Assembly: GCF_002736105.1 (NCBI RefSeq)
Contig: NZ_CP024123.1
Span: 240,001 to 304,000 of the forward strand
Direction: 5' to 3'
Length of the DNA: 64,000 nucleotides
DNA from: Solibacillus sp. R5-41
Lineage (GTDB): Bacteria > Bacillota > Bacilli > Bacillales_A > Planococcaceae
In this document: piece after piece, positions 27,496 to 36,284 of the stretch
How positions within the stretch are numbered: position 1 is the first letter of the stretch
Layout: each line of letters opens with the position of its first letter
Program-made: the position numbers and the translations under genes
Notes under the pieces: model-generated
What the model saw: only the letters and a program-made list of their open reading frames with translations
The model's database searches: none
What the model was told of the DNA's origin: nothing

Positions 27496-27737
27496 ACCTC
27501 ATGTCAAAATGAGGTAGAGGTCGCAAGCATTAAGAGTAGTTTAGTGGAGATTGAGAAAATCTGTGAAGCTAATATGAAAGGAATGATTGCCGAAGTGTCA
27601 TTTTGATTCTCAAAAAATGATGCTGGGGCTGTCTCCGAAAGGAACAGAACTGTCACATGTTAAAGCATGTGTTGAGCTATCTTTCAAGTTTGTCTGGTGT
27701 TAAATAAAGCCGTCACAAAAACTTGTGGCGGCTTTTT
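27496..27737 (+). ncRNA. Lysine riboswitch (L box) with terminator
   Basis: The leader carries the conserved L-box pieces in order: 'GAGGTAGAGGTCGC' (27511-27524), 'TTAAGAGTAG', 'GCCGAAG', 'CTGGGGCTG', 'AAAGGAACAGAACTGTCAC' and the closing 'CTATCTTTC' (27677-27685), which pairs with GAGGTAG to form P1. A terminator (AAAGCCG...CGGCTTTTT, about 27706-27737) follows. In addition, ACCTCAT (27496-27502) can pair with ATGAGGT (27509-27515) and would compete with P1. Lysine binding normally favours termination, reducing uptake when lysine is plentiful. The downstream gene is a LysP-type permease, which fits well. Confidence 0.93.
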
Positions 27738-27819
27738 ATCTTCATTTAACAGAAGAATTCAATCTGTATGGATGATTAGATTTGACCCTATTCAAATGAA
27801 ATAAAAAGGAGAATTTTTC

Positions 27820-29280
27820 ATGAGTGAAATAAAAACAGATCAACTGGGTAATAAAAATAAATTAAAAAGAAGCCTGAAAAGTCGCCACATAACGATGATT
27901 TCTTTAGGTGGTACGATTGGAACAGGGCTCTTTCTAGCTTCTGGTGGTGCAATTGCTCAAGCTGGTCCTGGTGGTGCATTACTTGCCTACGCATTAATCG
28001 GCGTGATGGTGTACTTTTTAATGACGAGCTTAGGGGAAATGGCCGCATATATGCCAACATCTGGTTCGTTCAGTACGTATGCAACGAAATTTGTCGATCC
28101 GGCGCTAGGTTTCGCATTAGGTTGGAACTACTGGTACAACTGGGCAATTACAATCGCGGCAGAAATCGCAGCCGTATCATTAATTATGAAATACTGGTTT
28201 CCAAATAGTTCATCGCTTACATGGACGATATTATTTATTATCGTTGTTCTATCGTTTAACTTACTTTCGGTTAAAGCTTACGGTGAAAGTGAATATTGGT
28301 TTGCGATGATTAAAGTAGTAACAGTTATTGTGTTCATTATTGTCAGTTTCCTGATGATTTTCGGGATTTTAGGTGGCAATGATCCGGTAGGCTTTACAAA
28401 CTTCTTTGTTGGAGATGCACCATTTAACGGTGGATTCCTAGCTATTTTTGGTATTTTCTTAGCTGCAGGTTTCTCATTCCAAGGGACAGAGATGCTCGGT
28501 GTAACGGCTGGTGAAACAGATGATCCAGCAAAAAATATTCCAAAGGCAGTACGTTCAGTATTTTGGCGTATCTTACTATTTTATATTTTTGCCATTGGTG
28601 CAATTGGATTATTAATTCCTTATACAGATTCACGTTTACTGTCAGAAGACATTGCGACAAGTCCGTTTACATTAGTATTTGAAAATTTAGGCTTTGCATT
28701 TGCCGCTTCCGTGATGAATGCAATCATTTTAACAGCGATGCTATCTGCAGGGAACTCTGGTTTATATGCAGCAAGCCGTATGCTATTCCAATTAGCAGTG
28801 GATGGAAAAGCACCAAAGTTTTTTGCAAAGGTGAATACGCGCGGAATTCCGGTGTATGCTTTATTGGCGACAATGGCTGTAGGTTGCGTATCATTTTTAG
28901 CTTCATTCTTCGGTGATGGTGTCGTTTATATTTGGTTATTAAACGCATCGGGGCTATCCGGATTCATTGCTTGGTTAGGGATTGCAATCAGTCACTACCG
29001 CTTCCGTCGTGCATATGTGGCGCAAGGGCATTCACTTAGTGATTTACCATATGTATCGAAGTTTTTCCCGTTTGGTCCATTATTCGCATTTGCGCTCTGT
29101 ATGATTGTTATTTTAGGGCAAAACTATATGGCATTCACAGGTGACACAATTGATTGGTACGGCGTTTTAGTGTCATACATTGGTTTACCATTATTCGCAG
29201 CACTGTGGATCGGCTATAAGTGGAAGCATAAAACAAAAATCGTGCCATTAAAGGATTGCGATTTAACAAATAAATATTAA
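27820..29280 (+). CDS. lysP: Lysine-specific permease, LysP type
   Basis: A 486-residue amino acid:cation symporter of the APC superfamily with twelve transmembrane helices. 'RHITMISLGGTIGTGLFLAS' at about residue 25 and 'GWNYWYNWAITIAAEIAAVS' at about 105 closely resemble E. coli LysP as I remember it. The lysine riboswitch directly upstream supports lysine as substrate. AAAAGGAG sits before the ATG. It is monocistronic, with a strong terminator. Confidence 0.9.
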   Translation: MSEIKTDQLGNKNKLKRSLKSRHITMISLGGTIGTGLFLASGGAIAQAGPGGALLAYALIGVMVYFLMTSLGEMAAYMPTSGSFSTYATKFVDPALGFALGWNYWYNWAITIAAEIAAVSLIMKYWFPNSSSLTWTILFIIVVLSFNLLSVKAYGESEYWFAMIKVVTVIVFIIVSFLMIFGILGGNDPVGFTNFFVGDAPFNGGFLAIFGIFLAAGFSFQGTEMLGVTAGETDDPAKNIPKAVRSVFWRILLFYIFAIGAIGLLIPYTDSRLLSEDIATSPFTLVFENLGFAFAASVMNAIILTAMLSAGNSGLYAASRMLFQLAVDGKAPKFFAKVNTRGIPVYALLATMAVGCVSFLASFFGDGVVYIWLLNASGLSGFIAWLGIAISHYRFRRAYVAQGHSLSDLPYVSKFFPFGPLFAFALCMIVILGQNYMAFTGDTIDWYGVLVSYIGLPLFAALWIGYKWKHKTKIVPLKDCDLTNKY

Positions 29281-29283
29281 AAA

Positions 29284-29318
29284 AAAGCAAAACCTCAAGC
29301 TGGGGTTTTGCTTTTTTT
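29284..29318 (+). terminator. Terminator after lysP
   Basis: AAAGCAAAACC and GGGTTTTGCTTTTTTT pair around CTCAAGCTG, immediately after the stop codon. Confidence 0.9.
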
Positions 29319-29348
29319 GTGATTTTAGGTTATTTCAAAAACTAAAAT

Positions 29349-29510
29349 ATGGATAGTAAAATTCGACTGATAACTGAGTTAATGAACGATTGATCTCGTA
29401 TTGAACAACTGATGTATTTATTGTGTGAAAGTTGGTATACATCGCACGATTTCGTTGAAGCTGCATTAACTGTTAGCACACTTATCGTTGGAGCTAATTG
29501 TAAAATTTAA
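29349..29510 (+). pseudogene. Small ORF interrupted by in-frame TGA
   Basis: ATG 29349 begins 'MDSKIRLITELMND', TGA follows at 29391-29393, and the same frame continues as 'SRIEQLMYLLCESWYTSHDF' and on to 'IVGANCKI', stopping at 29508-29510. Both halves look coding. The simplest reading is a small gene killed by one nonsense change. The family is unknown and no clear ribosome site precedes it. Confidence 0.35.
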
Positions 29511-29611
29511 CAAAAGAAATAGATATAAAATTTAGATATACTATGAGTTGCAAAATATGGGAGCCTCGAATCCAGTAGAAACAGCAAGTAGAAACAAAGG
29601 TTAATACTATC

Positions 29612-29716
29612 GTGTCCAGTGACAACATCTTCGAGAAAAAACAAGGTGTTTGGCCATTTGTAATGTCAGTTCATAAAAATCCACATAAAAAAAATTCATA
29701 TTGCGCCAAAAGATAA
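29612..29716 (+). CDS. Possible 34-residue ORF
   Basis: GTG 29612 opens 'MSSDNIFEKKQGVWPFVMSV' and runs to a basic end ('HKNPHKKNSYCAKR'). It has no good ribosome site and no recognised family. It may be another fragment in the gene-poor 29319-29785 stretch. Confidence 0.2.
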   Translation: MSSDNIFEKKQGVWPFVMSVHKNPHKKNSYCAKR

Positions 29717-29785
29717 ATAGGGATGGTATTATAAGAATATAATGAAAGAAATGAAAATAGCGTTGACAAAAGCTATTTACGATAA

Positions 29786-30499
29786 ATGAAAGTTAAGGAA
29801 GTGATGAAGGTGACTGTTTCAATAGGGTTTTATAAAAAAATTTACAACTGGATAATGAGTGAAGCAAAAAACGAAGTCATTTACCGACCGTTTATTTTGG
29901 ATGGAAATCCTTATAAATCACGTTTATTTTTAGTTGGTTCAAATGCCATTCCTTTTTTTAAGGTGGAGCAAGGCAGTGAAAAAGGGTTTGCTGATGCGTT
30001 ACTAAACAGGGATTTAATGGAAGATTTATATAATAGTGAAGTACAACATGCACCACGCGAATTTAAAGGATCTTTGCACTTTGCGAAATGGCTGCAAAAG
30101 GAATTAAATGAAACGGCTGTATATACATCTCTGAATACGTACCAAGTTGAAAGTGCCGATGAGTTAAAGGAAGTAAAAAAGGAAAATCCAGAAGCTTTTG
30201 CACGCGGGCAAGTTATTTTTGACGAGGTATTAAATGAGTTTCAACCAGAAATAATTGTGCTCCAAGGAACAGCTGCGTTGAATCAATTTAAAGCGATGTA
30301 TGCTGAACAATTAGTAATTTATAATTCTACAATAACAAAAGTGCAGCATTTAGAGGCAGAAGGCGCCTTTGCAGAAATGCTCGATCATAACGGTAAAAAG
30401 GTACATATTTTCGCAACACGTAGCATGTCTTATTTTGGGAAAGATGGTTCTAAATTCGAATGTTTTAAAAATAAAATTTGCGAAATTCTGGATAATTAA
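29786..30499 (+). CDS. Uncharacterised protein, possible UDG-like fold
   Basis: A protein of up to 237 residues with no signal peptide or membrane segment. I do not recognise it with certainty. The spacing of 'SRLFLVGSNAIPFF' (about 47-60), 'PEIIVLQGTAALNQFKAMYA' (about 154-173) and 'KVHIFATRSMSYFGK' (about 206-220) recalls the uracil-DNA-glycosylase superfamily, but the catalytic motifs of known UDGs are not evident. AAGGAA at 29795-29800 suggests a start at GTG 29810 rather than ATG 29786. It is a single gene between lysP and xpt. Confidence 0.6.
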   Translation: MKVKEVMKVTVSIGFYKKIYNWIMSEAKNEVIYRPFILDGNPYKSRLFLVGSNAIPFFKVEQGSEKGFADALLNRDLMEDLYNSEVQHAPREFKGSLHFAKWLQKELNETAVYTSLNTYQVESADELKEVKKENPEAFARGQVIFDEVLNEFQPEIIVLQGTAALNQFKAMYAEQLVIYNSTITKVQHLEAEGAFAEMLDHNGKKVHIFATRSMSYFGKDGSKFECFKNKICEILDN

Positions 30500-30585
30500 A
30501 GCAAAATCCGAACATTAACTTCTTTTTTGATAAAAATAACACCAGATTTCCGAATAATAAGAATAATTTTTTTATTTTAATTTTA

Positions 30586-30614
30586 TTGCTTTTCAAAATT
30601 GAGATGATTATAAT
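30586..30614 (+). promoter_or_regulatory. Promoter of xpt-pbuX
   Basis: TTGCTT (30586-30591) and TATAAT (30609-30614) are 17 bases apart, about 28 bases before the guanine riboswitch. Confidence 0.7.
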
Positions 30615-30642
30615 TGGAACATTCACATGACTTAAATAACTT

Positions 30643-31463
<821 letters not shown>

Positions 31464-31537
31464 TTTTCAGTAGAACAGTTAAACGAATCGATTTTTTACT
31501 CATCAAGAGTACACATAAATTGGGGGAAAACGTTTTT

Positions 31538-32824
31538 ATGAATAACACAAAAGCTACAATGCTTGGGATTCAACATTTACTTGCCATGTATGCAGGTGCG
31601 ATTTTAGTGCCATTAATTATCGGTGGAGCTCTTAACTTTACCCCTGCTCAAATGACGTATTTAGTCGCGATTGATATTTTTATGTGTGGTGTGGCAACAT
31701 TACTACAAGTATGGAAAGGTCGCTTTAGCGGGATCGGTTTACCAGTTGTGTTAGGCTGTACGTTCACTGCTGTAAGTCCAATTATTGCGATTGGTACTTC
31801 AGGTGGTTTAGGGGATGTTTATGGAGCAATTATTGCATCAGGTATAATTATTGTTATTATTGGTGGATTATTCGGTAAATTAATTCCATTTTTCCCGCCA
31901 GTTGTAACAGGTTCTGTCGTAACGATTATCGGAATTAGCTTAATTCCAGTAGCAATAAACAATATGGGTGGCGGTCAAGGTGCTCCTGATTTTGCATCTG
32001 GATCAAACGTAGCGCTTGCGTTCATTACATTAGTAATTATTTTAGTTGTGTACCGTTTTACTGTTGGGTTTGTTCGTGCCATTTCTATTTTACTAGGGAT
32101 GGTAGCAGGTACAGCACTTGGTATTTTCATGGATAAAGTTGATTTTACACCAGTAGCAGATGCTTCGTGGTTACACATTATGCAGCCGTTTTACTTAGCG
32201 ACACCAACATTTAATGCGTCCGCAATTTTAACGATGACATTAGTCGCGATGGTTTCATTAGTAGAATCTACAGGTGTTTACTATGCATTAAGTGATATTT
32301 GTAAAAAGAATTTAACTTCAAAAGATTTAGCAAAAGGGTACCGTGCAGAAGGTTTAGCGTCAATTATTGGTGGTATTTTCAACGCATTCCCGTATACGAC
32401 ATTTTCCCAAAACGTTGGTTTAATCCAAATGTCGGGTGTACGTGACCGCAAAGTGATTTTCATTACAGGTGGTATGCTTGTAGCACTTGGTTTCCTACCA
32501 AAATTAGCAGCGATCACAACAATTATTCCTACGCCAGTGCTTGGGGCAGCGATGTTAGCCATGTTTGGTATGGTTATTACACAAGGGATTCGCATGCTAG
32601 CACCAGAGATTGCAAAATCAATGGAAAATGCGATGGTTGCAGCAATAGCAGTTGGTTTAGGTGTAGGTGTTGCAGTAGTACCAGAAATTTTCGCTAACTT
32701 ACCAAAATCACTATCGATTTTGACTTCAAACGGAATTGTAGCTGGTTCAATTACAGCGATTTTATTAAATATTCTATTTAATATGATTGGACCGAAACGC
32801 AAAGATCCCATGCATGTAGATTAA
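31538..32824 (+). CDS. pbuX: Xanthine permease, 3' end replaced by an integrated element
   Basis: A 428-residue NCS2-family (uracil/xanthine) permease with about fourteen hydrophobic helices; 'LGIQHLLAMYAGAILVPLII' opens the protein and 'FSQNVGLIQMSGVRDRKVIF' lies near residue 290. ATG 31538 is chosen because GGGGGAAAA lies upstream; the in-frame TTG 31520 lies before that site. From 32402 to the stop, the DNA is repeated at 35665-36087 with 11 mismatches and two amino-acid changes. A mobile element has entered the gene here and supplies the present 3' end, so the reading frame stays intact. Confidence 0.95.
   Translation: MNNTKATMLGIQHLLAMYAGAILVPLIIGGALNFTPAQMTYLVAIDIFMCGVATLLQVWKGRFSGIGLPVVLGCTFTAVSPIIAIGTSGGLGDVYGAIIASGIIIVIIGGLFGKLIPFFPPVVTGSVVTIIGISLIPVAINNMGGGQGAPDFASGSNVALAFITLVIILVVYRFTVGFVRAISILLGMVAGTALGIFMDKVDFTPVADASWLHIMQPFYLATPTFNASAILTMTLVAMVSLVESTGVYYALSDICKKNLTSKDLAKGYRAEGLASIIGGIFNAFPYTTFSQNVGLIQMSGVRDRKVIFITGGMLVALGFLPKLAAITTIIPTPVLGAAMLAMFGMVITQGIRMLAPEIAKSMENAMVAAIAVGLGVGVAVVPEIFANLPKSLSILTSNGIVAGSITAILLNILFNMIGPKRKDPMHVD
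32402..32451 (+). repeat. attL-like end inside pbuX
   Basis: The first 50 bases of the duplicated pbuX segment are identical to 35665-35714. They begin with TTTTCCCAAAACGTTGG. The TTTT-CCC-AAAA core is a small inverted repeat suited to a tyrosine recombinase crossover. Sequence to the left is pbuX only. Confidence 0.75.
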
Positions 32825-32940
32825 CAAATACAATAAATAATTTAATAACGTTCATTAAAATACCCCACATATTTTGATGAAATGAATGTTGTCACCTACT
32901 TTTATCTATTGATTTAGATTTGAGGAGGTGGCATTTTTTT

Positions 32941-33942
32941 ATGCGGAAAAAGGGCTATTTAATGAGGGATGATATAAATGACGATACGGAATCTCTTACT
33001 TTACAGCAGGCTTATGACTATTTTTATTCAGCGAAAAAGGCTGAAAATATTCGAGAAAAAACACTTGTCACGTATGTAGAACATTTTCGCTTTTTCACTA
33101 ATTGGTTAGAAATCACGGATTATAAATTGAAAAGTGTTAATGGCTTATCTGGAGAAATTGTACGGGCTTATATTAACTATATGCGGGAAGAACATTACAA
33201 TTTTAAAACAGGCAAAAGAGGGTTATCCATTCAAACTATCAACGCTAGAATTAGGTTTCTGAAAACATGGTATTCCTTTTTAAAAAAGGAAAACTTAATA
33301 AAAGATAATATTTTGCTTAGAGTTAATTACTTAAAAGTAGATGAAAAGAATGTGACACTACTAACTGCTGATGAAATGCAAAGATTATTTGAAATACCAG
33401 ACCAAAAATATTATCCGCAATGGCGGGATTTTGTGTTGTTTCATGTACTCTACGATAGTTCATTACGAATTTCCGAAGCAATCAATCTTGATGTGGTGGA
33501 TATAGACTTAATGAGGAAACAGATTATACTTCCATCAGGTAAGGCGAAAGACAGACGATATAGGACAATTCCAATATCAAATATAACAGTACAGCTACTA
33601 ATTAAACTGATTGATGAAAATAAGAAAGTGTTTAAGGATGCGGAAGCGGTTTTCTTGAATTGGTACGGTGAAAGAATGGCGGTAGATACCTTTAGAAGGA
33701 ATTTAAAACGTTATCTTAAGAAAGCAGGGATAAATAAAGGTTACAGCTGTCATGACTTTAGGAGACAAGCAATTACAGACATGCTTAAAAATGGTGCTTC
33801 GGTATTTGTGGTACAAGCGATAGCTGGTCATTCACAAATAAGCACTACGAAAAAATACGTTCATTTTGATGATGAAACAATAAAAAATCAGCATGATTTG
33901 TATAGTCCACTTAATCAAATGGCGTACAAGAGACGTAGATGA
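32941..33942 (+). CDS. Tyrosine recombinase/integrase of the pbuX element
   Basis: A 333-residue XerC/D-like integrase. A SAM-like core-binding domain (about residues 20-125) precedes the catalytic domain. All catalytic residues are visible: Arg176 in 'DSSLRISEA', Lys201 in 'SGKAKDRRY', His271 and Arg274 in 'CHDFRRQAI', His297 in 'AGHSQISTT' and the nucleophile Tyr306 in 'TKKYVHF'. ATG 32941 follows GAGGAGGTGG; an in-frame TTG at 32920 lies before that site and is unlikely. It starts 116 bases after the pbuX stop, and by position drives integration and excision at the TTTTCCCAAAAC core. Confidence 0.92.
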   Translation: MRKKGYLMRDDINDDTESLTLQQAYDYFYSAKKAENIREKTLVTYVEHFRFFTNWLEITDYKLKSVNGLSGEIVRAYINYMREEHYNFKTGKRGLSIQTINARIRFLKTWYSFLKKENLIKDNILLRVNYLKVDEKNVTLLTADEMQRLFEIPDQKYYPQWRDFVLFHVLYDSSLRISEAINLDVVDIDLMRKQIILPSGKAKDRRYRTIPISNITVQLLIKLIDENKKVFKDAEAVFLNWYGERMAVDTFRRNLKRYLKKAGINKGYSCHDFRRQAITDMLKNGASVFVVQAIAGHSQISTTKKYVHFDDETIKNQHDLYSPLNQMAYKRRR

Positions 33943-33954
33943 TGTATTTAAGAT

Positions 33955-33986
33955 AAATAAAAAGAGAGTGCTGGAAACACCCTCTT
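33955..33986 (-). terminator. Minus-strand terminator downstream of the structured stretch
   Basis: AAGAGAGTG and CACCCTCTT form a nine-base stem with one mismatch. Its T run lies on the minus strand (the A tract at 33955-33963), so it would end a transcript coming leftwards from 34.0-34.6 kb rather than the integrase message. Confidence 0.6.
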
Positions 33987-34099
33987 GAAGAAATACACTA
34001 TATGTTTGACGACATAGTAGTGCAAAACCCATTAACAAATCGACTCAGCATCGATAACTGAATATGAGTTATATTGCCTTCATTTTACTTCAAAAAAAG

Positions 34100-34600
34100 C
34101 TAAAGTGCAAAGGTCTACTTTCCTATTGTCTTTTTTAGGTAAAACTCACTGGTGGAATGCCTACTAACACCAGCTAAATAAACTTGAAAGGTTATGACTT
34201 AGCCGCCGCAATAATTAAGTCTAGGATGCCATTACATACTTCCTTGTTGGTATGGGTATCTGAATTGGTGTTAGCGACCATTAAAGGCTAGGAGTGGAAG
34301 GTCTAAGGAGAATCAATTAATCTATATATACCTTCAAAGCGAATGAGAACGCTACTAAAAGAATATTTGGAGAGTGATGATATATAGCAATTGAATTAAA
34401 ATGGCTATCTCTCAATGATTAGATAATATCTGAAAGGTGGACTGCCCAATCTAACATCAAACCAAAGTACAACAATACAGTAAGACGAAATAGTGAAGGC
34501 GTGTATACATTCTGACTGCTTACAAAGAATACTAATTTTCTATTGTCACTATTTACTAAAGTATATGTCAAAGGTTAAAGGATGATAGTGCACATGAGAA
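34100..34600. ncRNA. Candidate large structured RNA in the pbuX element
   Basis: No convincing ORF lies in 33943-34827. Paired segments are dense: CTAACACC (34164-34171) with GGTGTTAG (34267-34274), enclosing GACTTA/TAAGTC (34196/34216); GAAGGT/ACCTTC (34297/34330); AGCG/CGCT (34338/34350); GAGAG and ATAGC (34370, 34384) with GCTATCTCTC (34404-34413); and CACTAT/ATAGTG (34547/34585). Such nesting over 450 bases suggests a large ornate RNA. Strand is unresolved: a good terminator exists only for the minus direction, while purine-rich loops favour plus. No known RNA family is recognised. Confidence 0.45.
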
Positions 34601-34827
34601 TTTAGAGATTTAATATTGTTATTATTTATATAATTATACATTGCTTGATTATGTTAAAATTTACTTAAAAACGCGGGTTTTTATAATGGTAAATGGTTTA
34701 TTATATATATTTTATGAGGCTAAATGATTAGATTGTAATATATTAGTAATATGTTAAAATAATAATGTGTTTCGATCTTATATATGGAAACTTATTTACA
34801 GAGTAGATTCGTAGGAGGAATTACAAC

Positions 34828-35463
34828 ATGAGTAACGCACCAATGAGTAAAGAGGAATTAAAGCAAGCAAAGAAGGATGCTAAAAACCTTCTGAAGAAAC
34901 CATTCTATAAAAAATGGTGGTTTTGGTTGATTATTGTTATTGTGTTTATTGCAATTGGTAGTGGTGGAGAAGATACACCTGTAACTAATGATAAAGCTGA
35001 AACACCTAAAACTGAAACTGCTGATAAAAAAGAACCAGCTAAAAAAGAAGAACCAAAAGTTGCTAGTATCGGTGAAGTTGTAACAGTTGGTGATGTAGAG
35101 TTTACTGTAAACGGAACTTCAACTGCTAAAAATGTTGGTGGTCAGTTTGGAAGTAATGCACAAGGCACGTACTTATTAGTTGATGTAACAGTTACTAATA
35201 AAGGCAATGAAGCAATTACAACTGATTCTTCTTTCTTCAAATTAAAAGTCGGTGAAAAAACTTATGAAGCAGATAGTACTGCTTCTATGCATACTGATAT
35301 GGAATTAAAGTTCTTCTTACAACAAGTAAACCCAGACTTATCAAACGCAGGTACGGTCGTATTTGATGTAACAGATGAAGTAATCGCAAACCCAGATTTA
35401 ATGCTACAAGTTCAAACAGGTTTCTTTGGTACTGAAACTGGTCTTATCAAGATTGCAAAATAA
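34828..35463 (+). CDS. Membrane-anchored DUF4352 protein
   Basis: A 211-residue protein. A basic N-terminus and one transmembrane helix (about 29-44, 'KWWFWLIIVIVFIAIG') are followed by a Lys/Glu/Pro-rich linker (about 50-78). An Ig-like DUF4352 domain (about 80-205) contains 'TYLLVDVTVTNKGNEAITTD'. It should face the outside of the cell. DUF4352 proteins are common near mobile elements and their function is not settled. GTAGGAGGA precedes the ATG. As the only cargo gene of the pbuX element it might protect the host or the element, which is speculation. Confidence 0.8.
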   Translation: MSNAPMSKEELKQAKKDAKNLLKKPFYKKWWFWLIIVIVFIAIGSGGEDTPVTNDKAETPKTETADKKEPAKKEEPKVASIGEVVTVGDVEFTVNGTSTAKNVGGQFGSNAQGTYLLVDVTVTNKGNEAITTDSSFFKLKVGEKTYEADSTASMHTDMELKFFLQQVNPDLSNAGTVVFDVTDEVIANPDLMLQVQTGFFGTETGLIKIAK

Positions 35464-35471
35464 TTAAAAGT

Positions 35472-35502
35472 GGTGGTGCTTAATTGCATCACCTTCTTTT
35501 TT
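35472..35502 (+). terminator. Terminator after DUF4352 gene
   Basis: GGTGGTGC (35472-35479) pairs with GCATCACC (35486-35493) around TTAATT, followed by a T-rich tract. Confidence 0.8.
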
Positions 35503-35590
35503 ATAGTCTAATTTCAGTAATTACTTGTAAATGTGAATCTAATAAAGTACAATTTTGAATAATATGATAGTAAATGTAGGTGACTATCAA

Positions 35591-35686
35591 ATGTGGGATT
35601 ATTACAATAATTATTTCAAGGAAATTAAAGAAGTACATATAGATGTTATTCAAAACAGGCATAGTTTTCCCAAAACGTTGGTTTAA
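35591..35686 (+). CDS. Possible 31-residue ORF crossing the right junction
   Basis: ATG 35591, eight bases after GTAGGTG, opens 'MWDYYNNYFKEIKEVHIDVI' and runs across the integration core, ending 'SFPKTLV' in shifted pbuX sequence. Because the core is shared, excision would leave the same C-terminus. It may be chance or a tiny accessory peptide. Confidence 0.3.
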   Translation: MWDYYNNYFKEIKEVHIDVIQNRHSFPKTLV

Positions 35687-35714
35687 TCCAAATGTCGGGT
35701 GTACGTGACCGCAA
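35665..35714 (+). repeat. attR-like end
   Basis: Identical over 50 bases to 32402-32451, starting exactly at TTTTCCCAAAACG. Sequences to the left of the two copies differ, which marks the right edge of the element. Confidence 0.75.
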
Positions 35715-36087
35715 TGTGATTTTCATTACAGGTGGTATGCTTGTAGCACTTGGTTTCCTACCAAAATTAGCGGCGATTACAACGATCATCCCTACGCCAG
35801 TGCTTGGGGCAGCGATGTTAGCCATGTTTGGTATGGTAATTACGCAAGGGATTCGCATGCTAGCACCAGAGATTGCAAAATCAATGGAAAATGCGATGGT
35901 TGCAGCAATAGCAGTTGGTTTAGGTGTAGGTGTTGCAGTAGTACCAGAAATTTTCGCTAACTTACCAAAATCACTATCGATTTTGACTTCAAACGGAATT
36001 GTAGCTGGTTCAATTACAGCGATTCTATTAAATATTCTATTAAATATGATTGGACCGAAACGCAAAGATCCGATGCATGTAGATTAA
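35665..36087 (+). pseudogene. pbuX: Displaced 3' end of host pbuX
   Basis: These 423 bases encode the last 140 residues of PbuX, differing from the active copy only by Lys-to-Asn ('RDRNVIF') and Phe-to-Leu ('NILLNMIG'). Most of the other nine base changes are silent, so it was under selection until recently. It lacks promoter, start and the first two thirds of the gene. It is most simply the original chromosomal 3' end pushed away by the element, and it keeps the operon's terminator behind it. Confidence 0.85.
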
Positions 36088-36104
36088 CAAATACGTAGCA
36101 TAAG

Positions 36105-36148
36105 GCTGTCCTTAAAGGCATGTAAATGACTTTAAGGACAGTTTTTTT
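36105..36148 (+). terminator. Original xpt-pbuX terminator
   Basis: CTGTCCTTAAAG (36105-36116) pairs perfectly with CTTTAAGGACAG (36130-36141), followed by seven T residues, directly after the displaced pbuX end. Confidence 0.9.
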
Positions 36149-36200
36149 ATCCTAGTGAATTATTGAAATAATTAAAAATGGTTTTCGGAGTGGTACTCTG

Positions 36201-36284
36201 ATGAAGGGATTTTTACTACAAATAGAACAAATTGAAAGAGAATGGGCTCAAACTGGAGAGACCATCCCTTTTAATAATGATTAA
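36201..36284 (+). CDS. Possible 27-residue ORF
   Basis: ATG 36201, with GGAG eleven bases upstream, encodes 'MKGFLLQIEQIEREWAQTGE' and seven more residues. It overlaps the end of the convergent amtB by four bases. The composition is protein-like but the family is unknown. Confidence 0.3.
   Translation: MKGFLLQIEQIEREWAQTGETIPFNND

Larger units (their letters stand above)
32402..35664 (+). mobile_element. Minimal integrative element in pbuX, about 3.26 kb
   Basis: The unit lies between two copies of a pbuX 3' segment. It comprises a replacement pbuX 3' end (32402-32824), a tyrosine recombinase, an 885-base gene-free stretch able to form many helices, and a DUF4352 protein gene. The right copy of the pbuX end (35665-36087) has no 5' part. 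The 97% rather than 100% identity argues that the element brought its copy from another strain, not that a recent local duplication occurred. No replication, relaxase, capsid or transfer gene is present. Excision at the repeats would restore a full pbuX from the right copy. Boundaries are to within the 50-base identical core. Confidence 0.8.

Noticed and set aside
32281-32811. Minus-strand frame antisense to pbuX, repeated at 35646-36065
   Set aside because: It is the mirror of the duplicated pbuX segment and only reflects codon bias on the other strand.
33955-33986. Hairpin taken as the integrase terminator
   Set aside because: On the plus strand no T run follows. The T tract is on the minus strand, so it is reported as a minus-strand terminator instead.
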